Assembly (NCBI RefSeq): GCF_003687725.1
Contig: NZ_RDOJ01000001.1
Coordinates: 67,196 to 131,195, forward strand
Length of the DNA: 64,000 nucleotides
Direction: 5' to 3'
Origin: Faecalibacter macacae
GTDB lineage: Bacteria > Bacteroidota > Bacteroidia > Flavobacteriales > Weeksellaceae
Under the pieces are notes generated by a model. The model made no database searches. It saw nothing but the letters and a program-made list of their open reading frames with translations, and was not told where the DNA came from. Of the stretch, positions 9,070 through 19,678 are shown piece by piece; the stretch's first letter is position 1; each line of letters begins with the position of its first letter. The translations under genes were made by a program, and so were the position numbers.

Positions 9070-9096
9070 ATCAGATTGTTGATGAAAGTTGATACT

Positions 9097-9162
9097 GTCA
9101 TACAGAACTCGTTTCAGGATCTGATAAAGTAGGATGAGATGTTGAAACAAGTTCAACATGAC
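9097..9162. repeat. REP-like palindromic repeat, family A, copy 1
   Basis: Imperfect inverted repeat. The left end GTCATaCaGAACTCGTTTCA is mirrored by the right end TGTTGAAACAAGTTCAACATGAC. A nearly identical copy is at 11232-11297, including the spacer AAAGTAGGATGAGATG. It has no coding capacity. Confidence 0.8.
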
Positions 9163-9174
9163 AATTTCTAAAAT

Positions 9175-9277
9175 GGCATTTAAATCTATGATGTTAAGAA
9201 ATGAAATTTAATTTTAGTCCAATAGATTTAAAGCCATGACTTTTTTGTTTCGTTTTTGTGTCAAGACAAAAATGAAA
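9175..9277 (+). repeat. Structured intergenic element, family B, copy 1 (short form)
   Basis: Outer arms GGCATTTAAATCTATGATG (9175 on) and GTCCAATAGATTTAAAGCC are near-complementary. The tail hairpin pairs TTTCGTTTTTGT (9248-9259) with ACAAAAATGAAA (9266-9277) around the loop GTCAAG. The inner hairpin seen in copies 3 and 4 is absent. It ends 23 bp before the next start codon. The upstream loop-complement reads CATGAC here, one mismatch to the loop. Confidence 0.75.
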
Positions 9278-9300
9278 ATAAATAAACAAACATTACGAGA

Positions 9301-11169
9301 ATGAAAAAACTATTTATACTAACCTCTTTACTTTCTTCCTTCGCTTTTGCGCAAATACAAAAAGTTGAGCCAATGTTTTGGTGGAAAGGAATGAAAAATC
9401 CGGAACTTCAAATTTTAGTTTACGGAAAAGATGTAAGTAAATATAACATCGAATTATCAGATCAAATTCAGATTAAGGATATCCAAAAAACGGAAAATCC
9501 GAATTATGTTTTTGTGACTATTAATACAAATCAAGTCAATAAATCTTCATTTAAAATCAACATCAAAAATAAAAACAAAGTTGTTGATTCATATACTTAC
9601 GAATTAAAAGAGCGAAATCCAAATTCAGCCAATCGTTCTTCATTTTCTTCAAAAGATGTGGTGTATTTAATTATGCCAGATCGTTTTGCAAATGGCGATG
9701 AAAGTAATGATTCAAAGAAAGAATTAATTGATAAAGCAGATCGTTCAATTCCGGATAGCCGTCATGGAGGAGATTTACGTGGTATCATTAATAATATCGA
9801 TTATCTTCAAAACCTTGGAGCAACTGCAGTTTGGTTAACGCCTGTGAATGAAGACAACGAAAAGAAGCATTCATACCACGGATATGCTCAAACCGATTTA
9901 TATAAAATTGATGGTCGCTACGGAACAAACGAAGAATATCGTGAATTATCTCGTGAATTAAACAAACGTGGAATGTACTTAATCCAAGATTATGTAACCA
10001 ATCACTGGGGAATTTCACATTGGATGATTCAGGATTTACCATCTCAAGATTGGATTCATCAATTTTCTCCGGCAGAAGGCGGGGAAGCGAAAGGTTTCAA
10101 AAGATCAAACTACCGTACAACAACTCAAATGGATGTAAATGCATCAGAAATTGATAAAAAAGGTGCGTTAAATGGTTGGTTTGATTATACGATGCCAGAC
10201 ATAAATCAAGCAAATCCATTGGTCTTGAAATACCTTACGCAAAATGCAATTTGGTGGATTGAGTATGCTGAATTAGGAGGAATGCGTGTTGATACATATC
10301 CTTACAACAACAAGGAAGGAATGGCAACTTGGGTAAAAGCTATTACAAACGAATATCCAAATTTTAATGTCGTAGGAGAAGCCTGGATGTATTCGCCAGC
10401 TCATATTTCGTATTGGCAAAAAGATTCGAAAATCGCAGAAATGACGGGATACAATTCTAATCTTCCATCAATAATGGATTTCACATTATTTGCTGAAATG
10501 CCGAAAGCTTTCAATGAAGAGGAATCTTGGGATAAAGGAATGATTAAAATTTATAATTCATTTACGAGTGATTTCTTGTATCCAGATGTAAATAATATGT
10601 TCGTTTTCTTCGAAAATCATGATACTGAACGTTGGAACGAAATCTTTAATTCTGATCCGAAAGCATACAAATTAGCAACAACTTTAATCGGTACTGTTCG
10701 TGGAATTCCACAAGTATATTATGGTTCTGAAATCGGAATGCGAGGAGATAAAAATACTGGAGGAGATGCTGCAATTCGTCAAGATTTTCCTGGAGGATGG
10801 AAATCGGATAAGCAAAATGCATTTACATCAACTGGAAGAACTGCCGAGCAAAAAGAATATCACGATTTTACAGCTAAGGTTTTTAATTGGAGAAAAAATA
10901 AAGAAGTAATCCATACAGGAAAAACAAAACATTACATGCCTGAAAAGAATGTATATGTGTATTTCCGTTACAATGCAAACGAATCTGTAATGGTTATTTT
11001 AAATTCTAATACAGAAAAACAAACTTTTAAATTAAATCGTTTTGCAGAATCTATCAACGGATTTAATTCTGGAAAAGATATTATTTCTGATCAAGTATTA
11101 CCAATTTCTTCAAAAGGAGAAATCACAATTGAGGGAAAATCATCAATGATTATTGAATTGAAGATGTAA
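9301..11169 (+). CDS. susA: Periplasmic GH13 cyclomaltodextrinase/neopullulanase, SusA-like
   Basis: A 622-residue protein with a Sec signal peptide ending FAFAQ. An N-terminal cyclomaltodextrinase immunoglobulin-like domain follows (about 20-110, VEPMFWWKGMKNPELQILVYG). The GH13 barrel has nucleophile D331 (MRVDTYP), acid/base E360 (VVGEAW) and transition-state D441 (ENHDTER), and a C-terminal beta domain closes the protein. Length and architecture match Bacteroides SusA, which trims imported maltodextrins in the periplasm. It has no lipobox and no type IX sorting tail. Family A and B repeats sit directly upstream. Confidence 0.92.
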   Translation: MKKLFILTSLLSSFAFAQIQKVEPMFWWKGMKNPELQILVYGKDVSKYNIELSDQIQIKDIQKTENPNYVFVTINTNQVNKSSFKINIKNKNKVVDSYTYELKERNPNSANRSSFSSKDVVYLIMPDRFANGDESNDSKKELIDKADRSIPDSRHGGDLRGIINNIDYLQNLGATAVWLTPVNEDNEKKHSYHGYAQTDLYKIDGRYGTNEEYRELSRELNKRGMYLIQDYVTNHWGISHWMIQDLPSQDWIHQFSPAEGGEAKGFKRSNYRTTTQMDVNASEIDKKGALNGWFDYTMPDINQANPLVLKYLTQNAIWWIEYAELGGMRVDTYPYNNKEGMATWVKAITNEYPNFNVVGEAWMYSPAHISYWQKDSKIAEMTGYNSNLPSIMDFTLFAEMPKAFNEEESWDKGMIKIYNSFTSDFLYPDVNNMFVFFENHDTERWNEIFNSDPKAYKLATTLIGTVRGIPQVYYGSEIGMRGDKNTGGDAAIRQDFPGGWKSDKQNAFTSTGRTAEQKEYHDFTAKVFNWRKNKEVIHTGKTKHYMPEKNVYVYFRYNANESVMVILNSNTEKQTFKLNRFAESINGFNSGKDIISDQVLPISSKGEITIEGKSSMIIELKM

Positions 11170-11170
11170 T

Positions 11171-11226
11171 GTCACGCAGTGCTTGTCGAAGTGTTATTTT
11201 AAGATTCTTCGACAAGCTTAGAATGA
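11171..11226. repeat. REP-like palindrome, family A variant
   Basis: Perfect 11-bp arms GCTTGTCGAAG (11181-11191) and CTTCGACAAGC (11207-11217) with a 15-nt loop. The flanks GTCAC and GAATGA resemble family A ends. It begins two bases after the susA-like stop, so it could also help end that transcript, although no T-run follows. The half-site recurs at 18111-18127. Confidence 0.7.
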
Positions 11227-11231
11227 AAAAC

Positions 11232-11297
11232 GTCATTCTGAACTCGTTTCAGAATCACATAAAGTAGGATGAGATGTTGAAACAAGTTCAAGATGAC
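11232..11297. repeat. REP-like palindromic repeat, family A, copy 2
   Basis: GTCATTCTGAACTCGTTTCA at the left and TGTTGAAACAAGTTCAAGATGAC at the right form a long imperfect stem. It is nearly identical to 9097-9162. A degraded third half (CCTGAATTTATTTCATGATC and AAATGAATTCAGCTTGA) continues to about 11385. The 418-bp gap 11170-11587 contains only these repeats and the family B copy. Confidence 0.8.
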
Positions 11298-11395
11298 AAT
11301 TACAAGACATCAATTACAAGACATCCTGAATTTATTTCATGATCACATAAAATGAGTTGAGAAGCTAAAATGAATTCAGCTTGATAAATTAAAAC

Positions 11396-11562
11396 GACAT
11401 CCGATTTGTAGACGAGAGTCAATTCATTGAGAGAAACGAAAAAATGTTTACTGAGCGATAGCGAATGATTTAAACATTTTAGTGAAACGAAATTAAAATT
11501 GACCGTCGAAAATCGAAGTCTTGACTTTTTTGTTTCGTTTTTGTGTCAAGACAAAAATGAAA
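11396..11562 (+). repeat. Structured intergenic element, family B, copy 2 (divergent)
   Basis: Outer arms GACATCCGATTTGTAGACG and CGTCGAAAATCGAAGTC are complementary but differ in sequence from the other copies. The inner stem AAAATGTTTA/TAAACATTTT (11441-11450, 11471-11480) is perfect. CTTGAC (11520-11525) complements the tail loop GTCAAG. The tail hairpin TTTCGTTTTTGT/ACAAAAATGAAA spans 11533-11562. It ends 25 bp before the next ATG. Confidence 0.75.
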
Positions 11563-11587
11563 ATTAAAATAGTAGAACTAAATACAA

Positions 11588-13693
11588 ATGAAAAAATTAA
11601 CATCAACAATATTTACCCTTTTAGCATTAGGATTACTTAATGCACAAACAATCGAATCACCTTCGAAAGAAATCAAGGTGAATTTCGAATTAACTAAAAG
11701 TGGACAACCATCGTATTCGGTAACATATAAAGGAAAAGAAATTGTAAAACCATCAACTTTAGGTTTCGTTTTAAAAGATGCCGAAGCGTTAGAAAACGGA
11801 TTTACAATTGCTAATTATTCAACGAAATCTGTAAATGAATCGTGGCAACCAGTATTGGGAGAATACAAAGAGATTAATGATATTCACAACGAAGGGACTT
11901 TTCAATTAACACAAAATTCTACGAACAGAAACATCAATGTAACGTTCAAAGTTTATGATGAAGGAGTTGCTTTTCGTTACGAATTTCCAAAGCAAGATAA
12001 TTTAAATTACTTTGTTGTTAAACAAGAGAAGACACAATTTAATTTAACGGGAGATCATAAAACTTTTTGGCTTCCAGGTGATTTTGATACGCAAGAATAT
12101 ACATTTATCGAATCTAAAATTTCAGAAATTAATCATGCGGATATTGATATGAATAATGGAATTGGAGTAAAATCTATAGCAAAACCAAATTCAGTTCAAA
12201 CGCCATTTCAGATGAAAACAGCTGATAATTTATACATCAATATTTTTGAAGCTGCTACGGTAAATTATCCAGTAATGCATTTAGAATTTGATAAAAATAC
12301 CTATCAATTTCAAGCTCATTTAGCACCAAATGCAATCGGAGATTTAGCGTATTTACAAGCGCCTTTCAATTCGCCTTGGCGCACAATTATGGTATCGGAT
12401 GATGCACGTGATATTGTAGGTAAAGGTCCACAAATGATTTTGAATTTAAATGAACCATCAAAAATTGAAGATACTTCTTGGATTAAACCAATGAAATATG
12501 TAGGAATTTGGTGGGAAATGCATGTTGGAATTTCTACTTGGGATCGTCAAGGAACACAAAATGCACAAAATCAAGTAGGGCAGGAGAAGATTAAATTTCC
12601 GCACGGAGCTACAACAGAAAATACAAAACGTTACATCGACTTTGCTGCTAAACATGGATTCGACGGAGTGTTAGTAGAAGGATGGAACGAAGGTTGGGAA
12701 GATTGGTACGGAAACTGGAAAGAAGATGTATTCGATTTTACAACGGCTTATTCAGATTTTAATATCAAAGAAGTTTCAGATTACGCCAAAGCAAAAGGTG
12801 TAAAAATGATTATGCACCACGAAACATCTGGTTCGGTTACAAACTACGAACGTCGTTTTGATCGTGCGGTTGAAGTGATGAAAGAATATGGATATCCAGC
12901 GGTAAAAACTGGTTATGTTGGTCGTATTATTCCTCGTGGAGAATACCACGATGGTCAAGCGATGGTGAATCATTTCAATTGGACTGCTGAGCGTTTTGCT
13001 GAGAATAAAATCTTAGTTAATACACACGAAAGTTCTCGTCCAACAGGATATCACCGTACATATCCAAATTATATTGCTGCTGAAGCAACACGTGGTAACG
13101 AGTTCAATGCGTGGAGTTATGGAAATCCACCAGCGCATGAAACAATTTTACCTTTTACTCGATCTTTAGGTGGACCGATTGATTATACACCAGGAGTTTT
13201 AGAAACAGAAATGAAGGTATATAATGTTGGTCGTGATACTCGAATTCATACAACTTTAGCGAAGCAATTGGCTTTATATGTAACGATTTATTCGCCTTTA
13301 CAAATGGCTGCTGATTTGCCAGAGAATTACGATAAATTTTCAGATGCATTTCAATTTATTAAAGATGTTGCTTTAGATTGGGATGATACAAAATATTTAG
13401 AAGCTGAGCCTGGAGATTATTTAACAGTTGCGCGTAAAGCGAAAGGAACTGAAAATTGGTTTGTAGGAGCAATTACAGATGAAAATTCTCGTCAATCAGA
13501 AATTAAATTAAATTTCCTAACGCCAGGAAAATCTTATGAAGCGATCATTTATCAAGATGCTAAAAATGCACATTGGGAGAAAAATCCAAAAGCATACGAA
13601 ATCAAAAAAATGAAAGTAAATGCTAAATCTAAAATTAAATTGAATTTAGCTGCAGGTGGTGGAACAGCAATCTCTATTATTCCAAAGAATTAG
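11588..13693 (+). CDS. susB: GH97 alpha-glucosidase, SusB-like paralogue 1
   Basis: A 701-residue protein with a signal peptide (MKKLTSTIFTLLALGLLNAQ), an N-terminal beta-supersandwich (about 20-285), a central TIM barrel and a C-terminal beta domain. Glutamates in MHHETSG (E412), VNTHESSRPTG (E481) and TRGNEFNAW (E505) keep the 69- and 24-residue spacing of the catalytic residues E439/E508/E532 of Bacteroides SusB, so it should be an inverting alpha-glucosidase. Compared with paralogue 2, the segment after E481 (YHRTYPNYIAAEATRGNEFNAW) departs from SusB, suggesting a different linkage or chain-length preference. It is predicted periplasmic. Confidence 0.92.
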   Translation: MKKLTSTIFTLLALGLLNAQTIESPSKEIKVNFELTKSGQPSYSVTYKGKEIVKPSTLGFVLKDAEALENGFTIANYSTKSVNESWQPVLGEYKEINDIHNEGTFQLTQNSTNRNINVTFKVYDEGVAFRYEFPKQDNLNYFVVKQEKTQFNLTGDHKTFWLPGDFDTQEYTFIESKISEINHADIDMNNGIGVKSIAKPNSVQTPFQMKTADNLYINIFEAATVNYPVMHLEFDKNTYQFQAHLAPNAIGDLAYLQAPFNSPWRTIMVSDDARDIVGKGPQMILNLNEPSKIEDTSWIKPMKYVGIWWEMHVGISTWDRQGTQNAQNQVGQEKIKFPHGATTENTKRYIDFAAKHGFDGVLVEGWNEGWEDWYGNWKEDVFDFTTAYSDFNIKEVSDYAKAKGVKMIMHHETSGSVTNYERRFDRAVEVMKEYGYPAVKTGYVGRIIPRGEYHDGQAMVNHFNWTAERFAENKILVNTHESSRPTGYHRTYPNYIAAEATRGNEFNAWSYGNPPAHETILPFTRSLGGPIDYTPGVLETEMKVYNVGRDTRIHTTLAKQLALYVTIYSPLQMAADLPENYDKFSDAFQFIKDVALDWDDTKYLEAEPGDYLTVARKAKGTENWFVGAITDENSRQSEIKLNFLTPGKSYEAIIYQDAKNAHWEKNPKAYEIKKMKVNAKSKIKLNLAAGGGTAISIIPKN

Positions 13694-13740
13694 ATTTGAT
13701 TGTCAGTTCATAATCTTTTGAATTGAGTGAGAATTTAAAT

Positions 13741-13906
13741 GGCATCTAAATCTATGACGTTAAGAAAATAAATGTAATGAAGGAAAAGAATGAATTAGTG
13801 AGCGGTAGCGAATCATTTAATTCATTCCCGAAATGAAATTTATTTTTAGTCTAATAGATTTACAGCCTTGATTTTTTGAATACTTTTTTATCAAGAAAAA
13901 AGTATT
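13741..13906 (+). repeat. Structured intergenic element, family B, copy 3 (long form, variant tail)
   Basis: The left end is GGCATCTAAATCTATGACG. The inner stem GAATGAATTA/TAATTCATTC (13788-13797, 13818-13827) is perfect, and the right outer arm is AATAGATTTACAGCC. The tail stem AATACTTTTTT/AAAAAAGTATT (13879-13889, 13896-13906) is perfect but unlike other copies. Its loop ATCAAG still matches the upstream CTTGAT (13867-13872). It ends 50 bp before the next ATG. Confidence 0.78.
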
Positions 13907-13929
13907 GAATAATCATCATCCAAAATTAA

Positions 13930-16125
<2,196 letters not shown>

Positions 16126-16136
16126 TTTTGAGTGAT

Positions 16137-16177
16137 GAGTATTAAGATGTTTTTTCTTAATACTCAAAACTTTTTTT
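16137..16177 (+). terminator. Terminator after the second GH97 gene
   Basis: Perfect 11-bp stem GAGTATTAAGA/TCTTAATACTC with a T-rich loop, then AAAAC and seven Ts, starting 12 bp after the stop. A B element follows directly. Confidence 0.7.
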
Positions 16178-16188
16178 ATTAGAAAAAT

Positions 16189-16356
16189 GGCATCTAAATC
16201 TATGGCGTTAAGAAATTAAATAGAATGTAGGACAAGAATGAATTAGTGACCAAAGGGAATCATTTAGTTCATTCCCGAAATGAAATTTAATTTTAGTCCA
16301 ATAGATTTATAGCCTTGACTTTTTTGATTCGTTTTTGTGTCAAGACAAAAATGAAT
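16189..16356 (+). repeat. Structured intergenic element, family B, copy 4 (long form)
   Basis: The left end is GGCATCTAAATCTATGGCG. The inner stem GAATGAATTA (16236-16245) pairs with TAGTTCATTC (16265-16274) through one G-T wobble. CTTGAC (16314-16319) complements the tail loop GTCAAG. The tail stem ATTCGTTTTTGT/ACAAAAATGAAT spans 16327-16356 and differs from copies 1 and 2 by a compensated outer base pair. It ends 21 bp before the amylase start. Confidence 0.78.
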
Positions 16357-16377
16357 AATTATAAAAAACTTAAATCA

Positions 16378-18039
16378 ATGATCAAAAAAATATTCGGAAT
16401 AAGTTTAGTTGCAGGAATGTTATTAACTTCTTGTTCAACGTCAAAAATTGGAGCAACACAAGAAATTCCAACCTCAGAAAATCAACCATTCGTTTGGAAT
16501 GCAGCTAATGTATATTTCTTATTAACAGATCGTTTTAATAATGGAGATACAACGAACGATGTTAATTACGGCAGAACTGATAAAACTGCTGTTTTAAGAG
16601 GTTTTGAAGGTGGTGATATCAGAGGTATTATTCAAAAAATAAACGAAGGTTATTTTACAGATTTAGGTGTTAATGCCATCTGGATGACTCCAATAGTAGA
16701 ACAAATTAAAGGATCTGTAGATGAGGGGCAAGGTGCAACTTATGGTTTTCATGGATATTGGACAAAAGATTGGACTTCATTAGACAAAAATTTCGGAACT
16801 GAAAAAGACTTACATGAGTTAGTTCAGAAAGCACATGAGAAGGGAATCCGAATCATGTTAGATGCAGTAATTAATCACACTGGTCCTGTAACAGAATTGG
16901 ATGAGGTTTTTCCTGCGGATTGGGTTCGTGTTACTCCGCAATGTACGTATGATTCGTATGTAAATACAACAGCTTGTACCTTAGTTAAGAATCTTCCAGA
17001 TATTTTAACAGAGTCTGAAAATGATGTAACGCTTCCTCTACAATTATTAGAGAAATGGCAAAAAGAAGGTCGTTTAAAGCAAGAAATTACGGAATTAAAT
17101 GAATTCTTCACAAAATATAATTTGCCGAAAGCACCAAAATATTACATCATGAAATGGTTATCAGATTATATTCGTGATTATGGTATTGATGCATATCGAG
17201 TAGATACAGTAAAACATACGGAGGAAGATGTGTGGAAAGTATTTGCTCAAGTTTGTAAAGATGCTTTGGCTGAGTATAAAGCTAAAAATCCAAATTTAGC
17301 TATCGATAATAACGAATTCTTTTTGTTAGGAGAAGTTTACAATTACACAATTAATGAAGGACAGATGTTCTCGTTTCCTGATAAGAAAGTAAACTATTAC
17401 GAGAATGGATTTGATGCTTTAATTAATTTTGATTTGCGTTCATCTCAAGAAGAAACGAATCAACAATTATTTGAAAGATACAATGATATCATTCAAAACG
17501 AGATGAAAGGTAAAACGGTAATGAATTACATTTCTTCTCATGATGATGGTTCGCCTTATGATAAAGAGCGTAAGAATACTTGGGACGCAGGAACAAAATT
17601 ATTGTTGACACCTGGGATGTCTCAAATTTATTATGGTGATGAAATTGCTCGTCCTTTAGTAGTAAATGGAGCAGATGGAGATGCGAATCTTCGTTCGTTT
17701 ATGAATTGGGAAGATATTAAACCAAATTCTGAAACAGAGTCTTTATTAAATCACTTTCAAAAATTAGGTCAATTCCGTCGTAATCATCCGGCTGTTGGTG
17801 CAGGAGTACAAACTGTTTTAAAAGCAGAACCATATATTTTACATAGAAAGTATAAAGAGGATGAAGTAATTATTGCTTTAGATTATTTTAGAGAACAAAA
17901 AGTGATTGAAGTTTTTAATCTTTGGGCAGAAGGAACTAAAGTTCGTGATGCTTATTCTGGAGAGATTTCAGTTGTAAAGGATGGAAGAGTTGTGCTTTCG
18001 TCTACAAGTGAAATTGTGTTACTTGAAAAGATTAAATAA
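16378..18039 (+). CDS. GH13 alpha-amylase family lipoprotein (periplasm-facing candidate)
   Basis: A GH13 enzyme with a lipoprotein signal (MIKKIFGISLVAGMLLTSC). The barrel shows YFLLTDRFNNGD, DAVINHTGP, nucleophile D276 (AYRVDTVKH), acid/base E319 (LLGEVYN) and D389 (SSHDDGS). I place the start at 16378, giving 553 residues. An upstream reading frame exists from 16315, but its first codons are translated from the repeat and would bury the signal peptide. The sequence after Cys (STSKIGAT) lacks the acidic export signal, suggesting the periplasmic side. A two-cysteine insert (VTPQCTYDSYVNTTACTL) is reminiscent of MalS-type periplasmic amylases. Exact specificity is unknown. Confidence 0.88.
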   Translation: MIKKIFGISLVAGMLLTSCSTSKIGATQEIPTSENQPFVWNAANVYFLLTDRFNNGDTTNDVNYGRTDKTAVLRGFEGGDIRGIIQKINEGYFTDLGVNAIWMTPIVEQIKGSVDEGQGATYGFHGYWTKDWTSLDKNFGTEKDLHELVQKAHEKGIRIMLDAVINHTGPVTELDEVFPADWVRVTPQCTYDSYVNTTACTLVKNLPDILTESENDVTLPLQLLEKWQKEGRLKQEITELNEFFTKYNLPKAPKYYIMKWLSDYIRDYGIDAYRVDTVKHTEEDVWKVFAQVCKDALAEYKAKNPNLAIDNNEFFLLGEVYNYTINEGQMFSFPDKKVNYYENGFDALINFDLRSSQEETNQQLFERYNDIIQNEMKGKTVMNYISSHDDGSPYDKERKNTWDAGTKLLLTPGMSQIYYGDEIARPLVVNGADGDANLRSFMNWEDIKPNSETESLLNHFQKLGQFRRNHPAVGAGVQTVLKAEPYILHRKYKEDEVIIALDYFREQKVIEVFNLWAEGTKVRDAYSGEISVVKDGRVVLSSTSEIVLLEKIK

Positions 18040-18069
18040 TTTTCATTTTAAATTATATTTTATAATGAG

Positions 18070-18130
18070 AAGCTGAAATAAATTCAGCTTGACAAAATGG
18101 ATATTGTCATTCTGAGTTTGTCGAAGAATC
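18070..18130. repeat. REP-like palindromic halves, family A remnant
   Basis: AAGCTGAA-ataaa-TTCAGCTT (18070-18090), then GTCATTCTGAGTTTGTCGAAGAATC (18106-18130). This is the same half-site type as 11171-11226 but without its partner arm. Confidence 0.6.
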
Positions 18131-18137
18131 TAATAAA

Positions 18138-18181
18138 AGTCTGAAACTTTATTCGTATTTGATTCAAGACAAAAATGAATA
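18138..18181 (+). repeat. Family B element, degenerate tail only (copy 5)
   Basis: TATTCGTATTTG (18150-18161) against CAAAAATGAATA (18170-18181) gives a 12-bp stem with one mismatch and one wobble around a TTCAAG-containing loop. The outer arms and inner hairpin are missing. It ends 27 bp before the next start codon, the same position as in complete copies. Confidence 0.6.
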
Positions 18182-18208
18182 ATTAGAATAAAAGGAAAAA
18201 ATATAAAC

Positions 18209-19585
18209 ATGATAAAACAATTTTTAGCTTTAGGATTAATAGCTGGTTTATTCTTAACAAGCTGTTCTAAAAAAGAAGATACTTCAGAAACTACTACTGA
18301 ATTAGCAGAAGGTTCATTCAAACCTTTTACAGCAGATGAAGCAGAAACTGCAGTTATTTACGAGGTAAATGTGCGTCAATTTTCTCCAGAAGGAACGTTT
18401 GCTGCGGTAACAAAGGAAATTCCTAACATTAAAAAATTAGGAGTAAAGATTCTTTGGTTAATGCCAGTTCATCCAATTGGAGTTGAAAAACGTAAAGAAG
18501 GTTTAGGTTCATATTACTCGATTAGTGATTATCGTGGAGTGAATCCTGAATTTGGTACTGCTGAAGATTTAAAACAATTAATAGAAACTGCTCATGCTAA
18601 CGGAATTTATGTTGTTTTAGATTGGGTAGCGAATCATACGGCTTGGGATCATCCTTGGATGAAATCGAATCCAGATTTCTATGAAAAGGACGAAAAAGGA
18701 AACTTTATTTCTCCATTTGATTGGACGGATGTTGTTTCTTTAGAATACAATAATCCAGCACTTCGTAAAGCAATGATTGCTGATATGAAGTATTGGTTAG
18801 ATGAGTTCAAAATTGATGGTTTCCGTTGCGATATGGCACACATGGTTCCTACAGATTTCTGGGCAGAAGCTAAAAAAGAATTAGCAAATGGTCGTGAAAT
18901 TTTCATGTTAGGTGAAACAGAAGAACCAGAATTATTAAAGAACGGAGTTTTTGATTCGGCTTATGGATGGGAATTACATCACATCATGAACGATATCGCT
19001 AACGCTAAAAAAGATGTTTCTGCAATTGATGTTTACATGGATAGTATTCAGCATAAATGGGAGAAAGATGATTATAAAATGTTATTTACTTCTAACCACG
19101 ACGAAAATTCTTGGGCAGGCACAGAGTTCGAAAGAATGGGAGATGCTGTGGAAACTTTCGCAGCTTTAACGTATGCATTACCATCGGTTCCTTTAATTTA
19201 TAACGGGCAAGAAGAAGATTTTAATCGTCGTTTAAAATTCTTCGTTAAAGATTCTATTGATCGTAATCCTAATGCGAAGATGCGTGGAGTTTATGAAAAA
19301 TTAGGAGATTTAAAGAATAATAATGAAGCGTTTAATGGAGCTAAAAATGCTGGTTCTTACGAACGAATTAAAACTTCGGATGATAAATCTATCTTAGCGT
19401 TTAAACGTAAGAAAAATTCATCAGAAGCTTATTTTGTTGGTAATTTTACAAAAGAAACAAAAGAGGTTACATTACCAATTACTGGAGAGTTTGTAAACTT
19501 CATGACAAAAGATGCAATTACTTTAGATGCAACAAAAAAGGTTTCTTTAAAACCTTGGCAATACTATATTTTAGTGCAGAAATAA
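18209..19585 (+). CDS. GH13 alpha-amylase lipoprotein, surface (SusG-role) candidate
   Basis: A 458-residue lipoprotein (MIKQFLALGLIAGLFLTSC) with a compact GH13 barrel: IYEVNVRQFSPEGTF, DWVANHTAWDH, nucleophile D208 (FRCDMAH), acid/base E236 (LGETEEPE) and D298 (SNHDENSW), then a short C-terminal beta domain. The residues after Cys are SKKEDTSE, a charged, acidic stretch like lipoprotein export signals that direct Bacteroidota lipoproteins to the surface. It is thus the best SusG-like candidate, cutting starch outside the cell before SusCD uptake. It is shorter than Bacteroides SusG and has no visible starch-binding insert, so the role is inferred. Confidence 0.88.
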   Translation: MIKQFLALGLIAGLFLTSCSKKEDTSETTTELAEGSFKPFTADEAETAVIYEVNVRQFSPEGTFAAVTKEIPNIKKLGVKILWLMPVHPIGVEKRKEGLGSYYSISDYRGVNPEFGTAEDLKQLIETAHANGIYVVLDWVANHTAWDHPWMKSNPDFYEKDEKGNFISPFDWTDVVSLEYNNPALRKAMIADMKYWLDEFKIDGFRCDMAHMVPTDFWAEAKKELANGREIFMLGETEEPELLKNGVFDSAYGWELHHIMNDIANAKKDVSAIDVYMDSIQHKWEKDDYKMLFTSNHDENSWAGTEFERMGDAVETFAALTYALPSVPLIYNGQEEDFNRRLKFFVKDSIDRNPNAKMRGVYEKLGDLKNNNEAFNGAKNAGSYERIKTSDDKSILAFKRKKNSSEAYFVGNFTKETKEVTLPITGEFVNFMTKDAITLDATKKVSLKPWQYYILVQK

Positions 19586-19609
19586 TAGTTTTAAATTAAA
19601 TATTTAGCG

Positions 19610-19639
19610 AGTCGATTTGGAAACAAATCGACTTTTTTT
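19610..19639 (+). terminator. Terminator at the end of the starch locus
   Basis: Perfect 10-bp stem AGTCGATTTG/CAAATCGACT with a GAAA tetraloop, then six further Ts. It lies 24 bp after the amylase stop. Confidence 0.9.
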
Positions 19640-19678
19640 GTGGTATAATGATTGTGATGATGTAATAAAACCAATCTT

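Noticed and set aside
16315-16377. Upstream extension of the lipoprotein amylase reading frame (MTFLIRFCVKTKM...)
   Set aside because: It is translated from the B-element tail. The lipoprotein signal begins at 16378, and a longer start would bury it.
18130-18321. Open frame on the minus strand at the start of the amylase gene
   Set aside because: It is antisense to the lipoprotein signal and repeat tail, with no family features or promoter.
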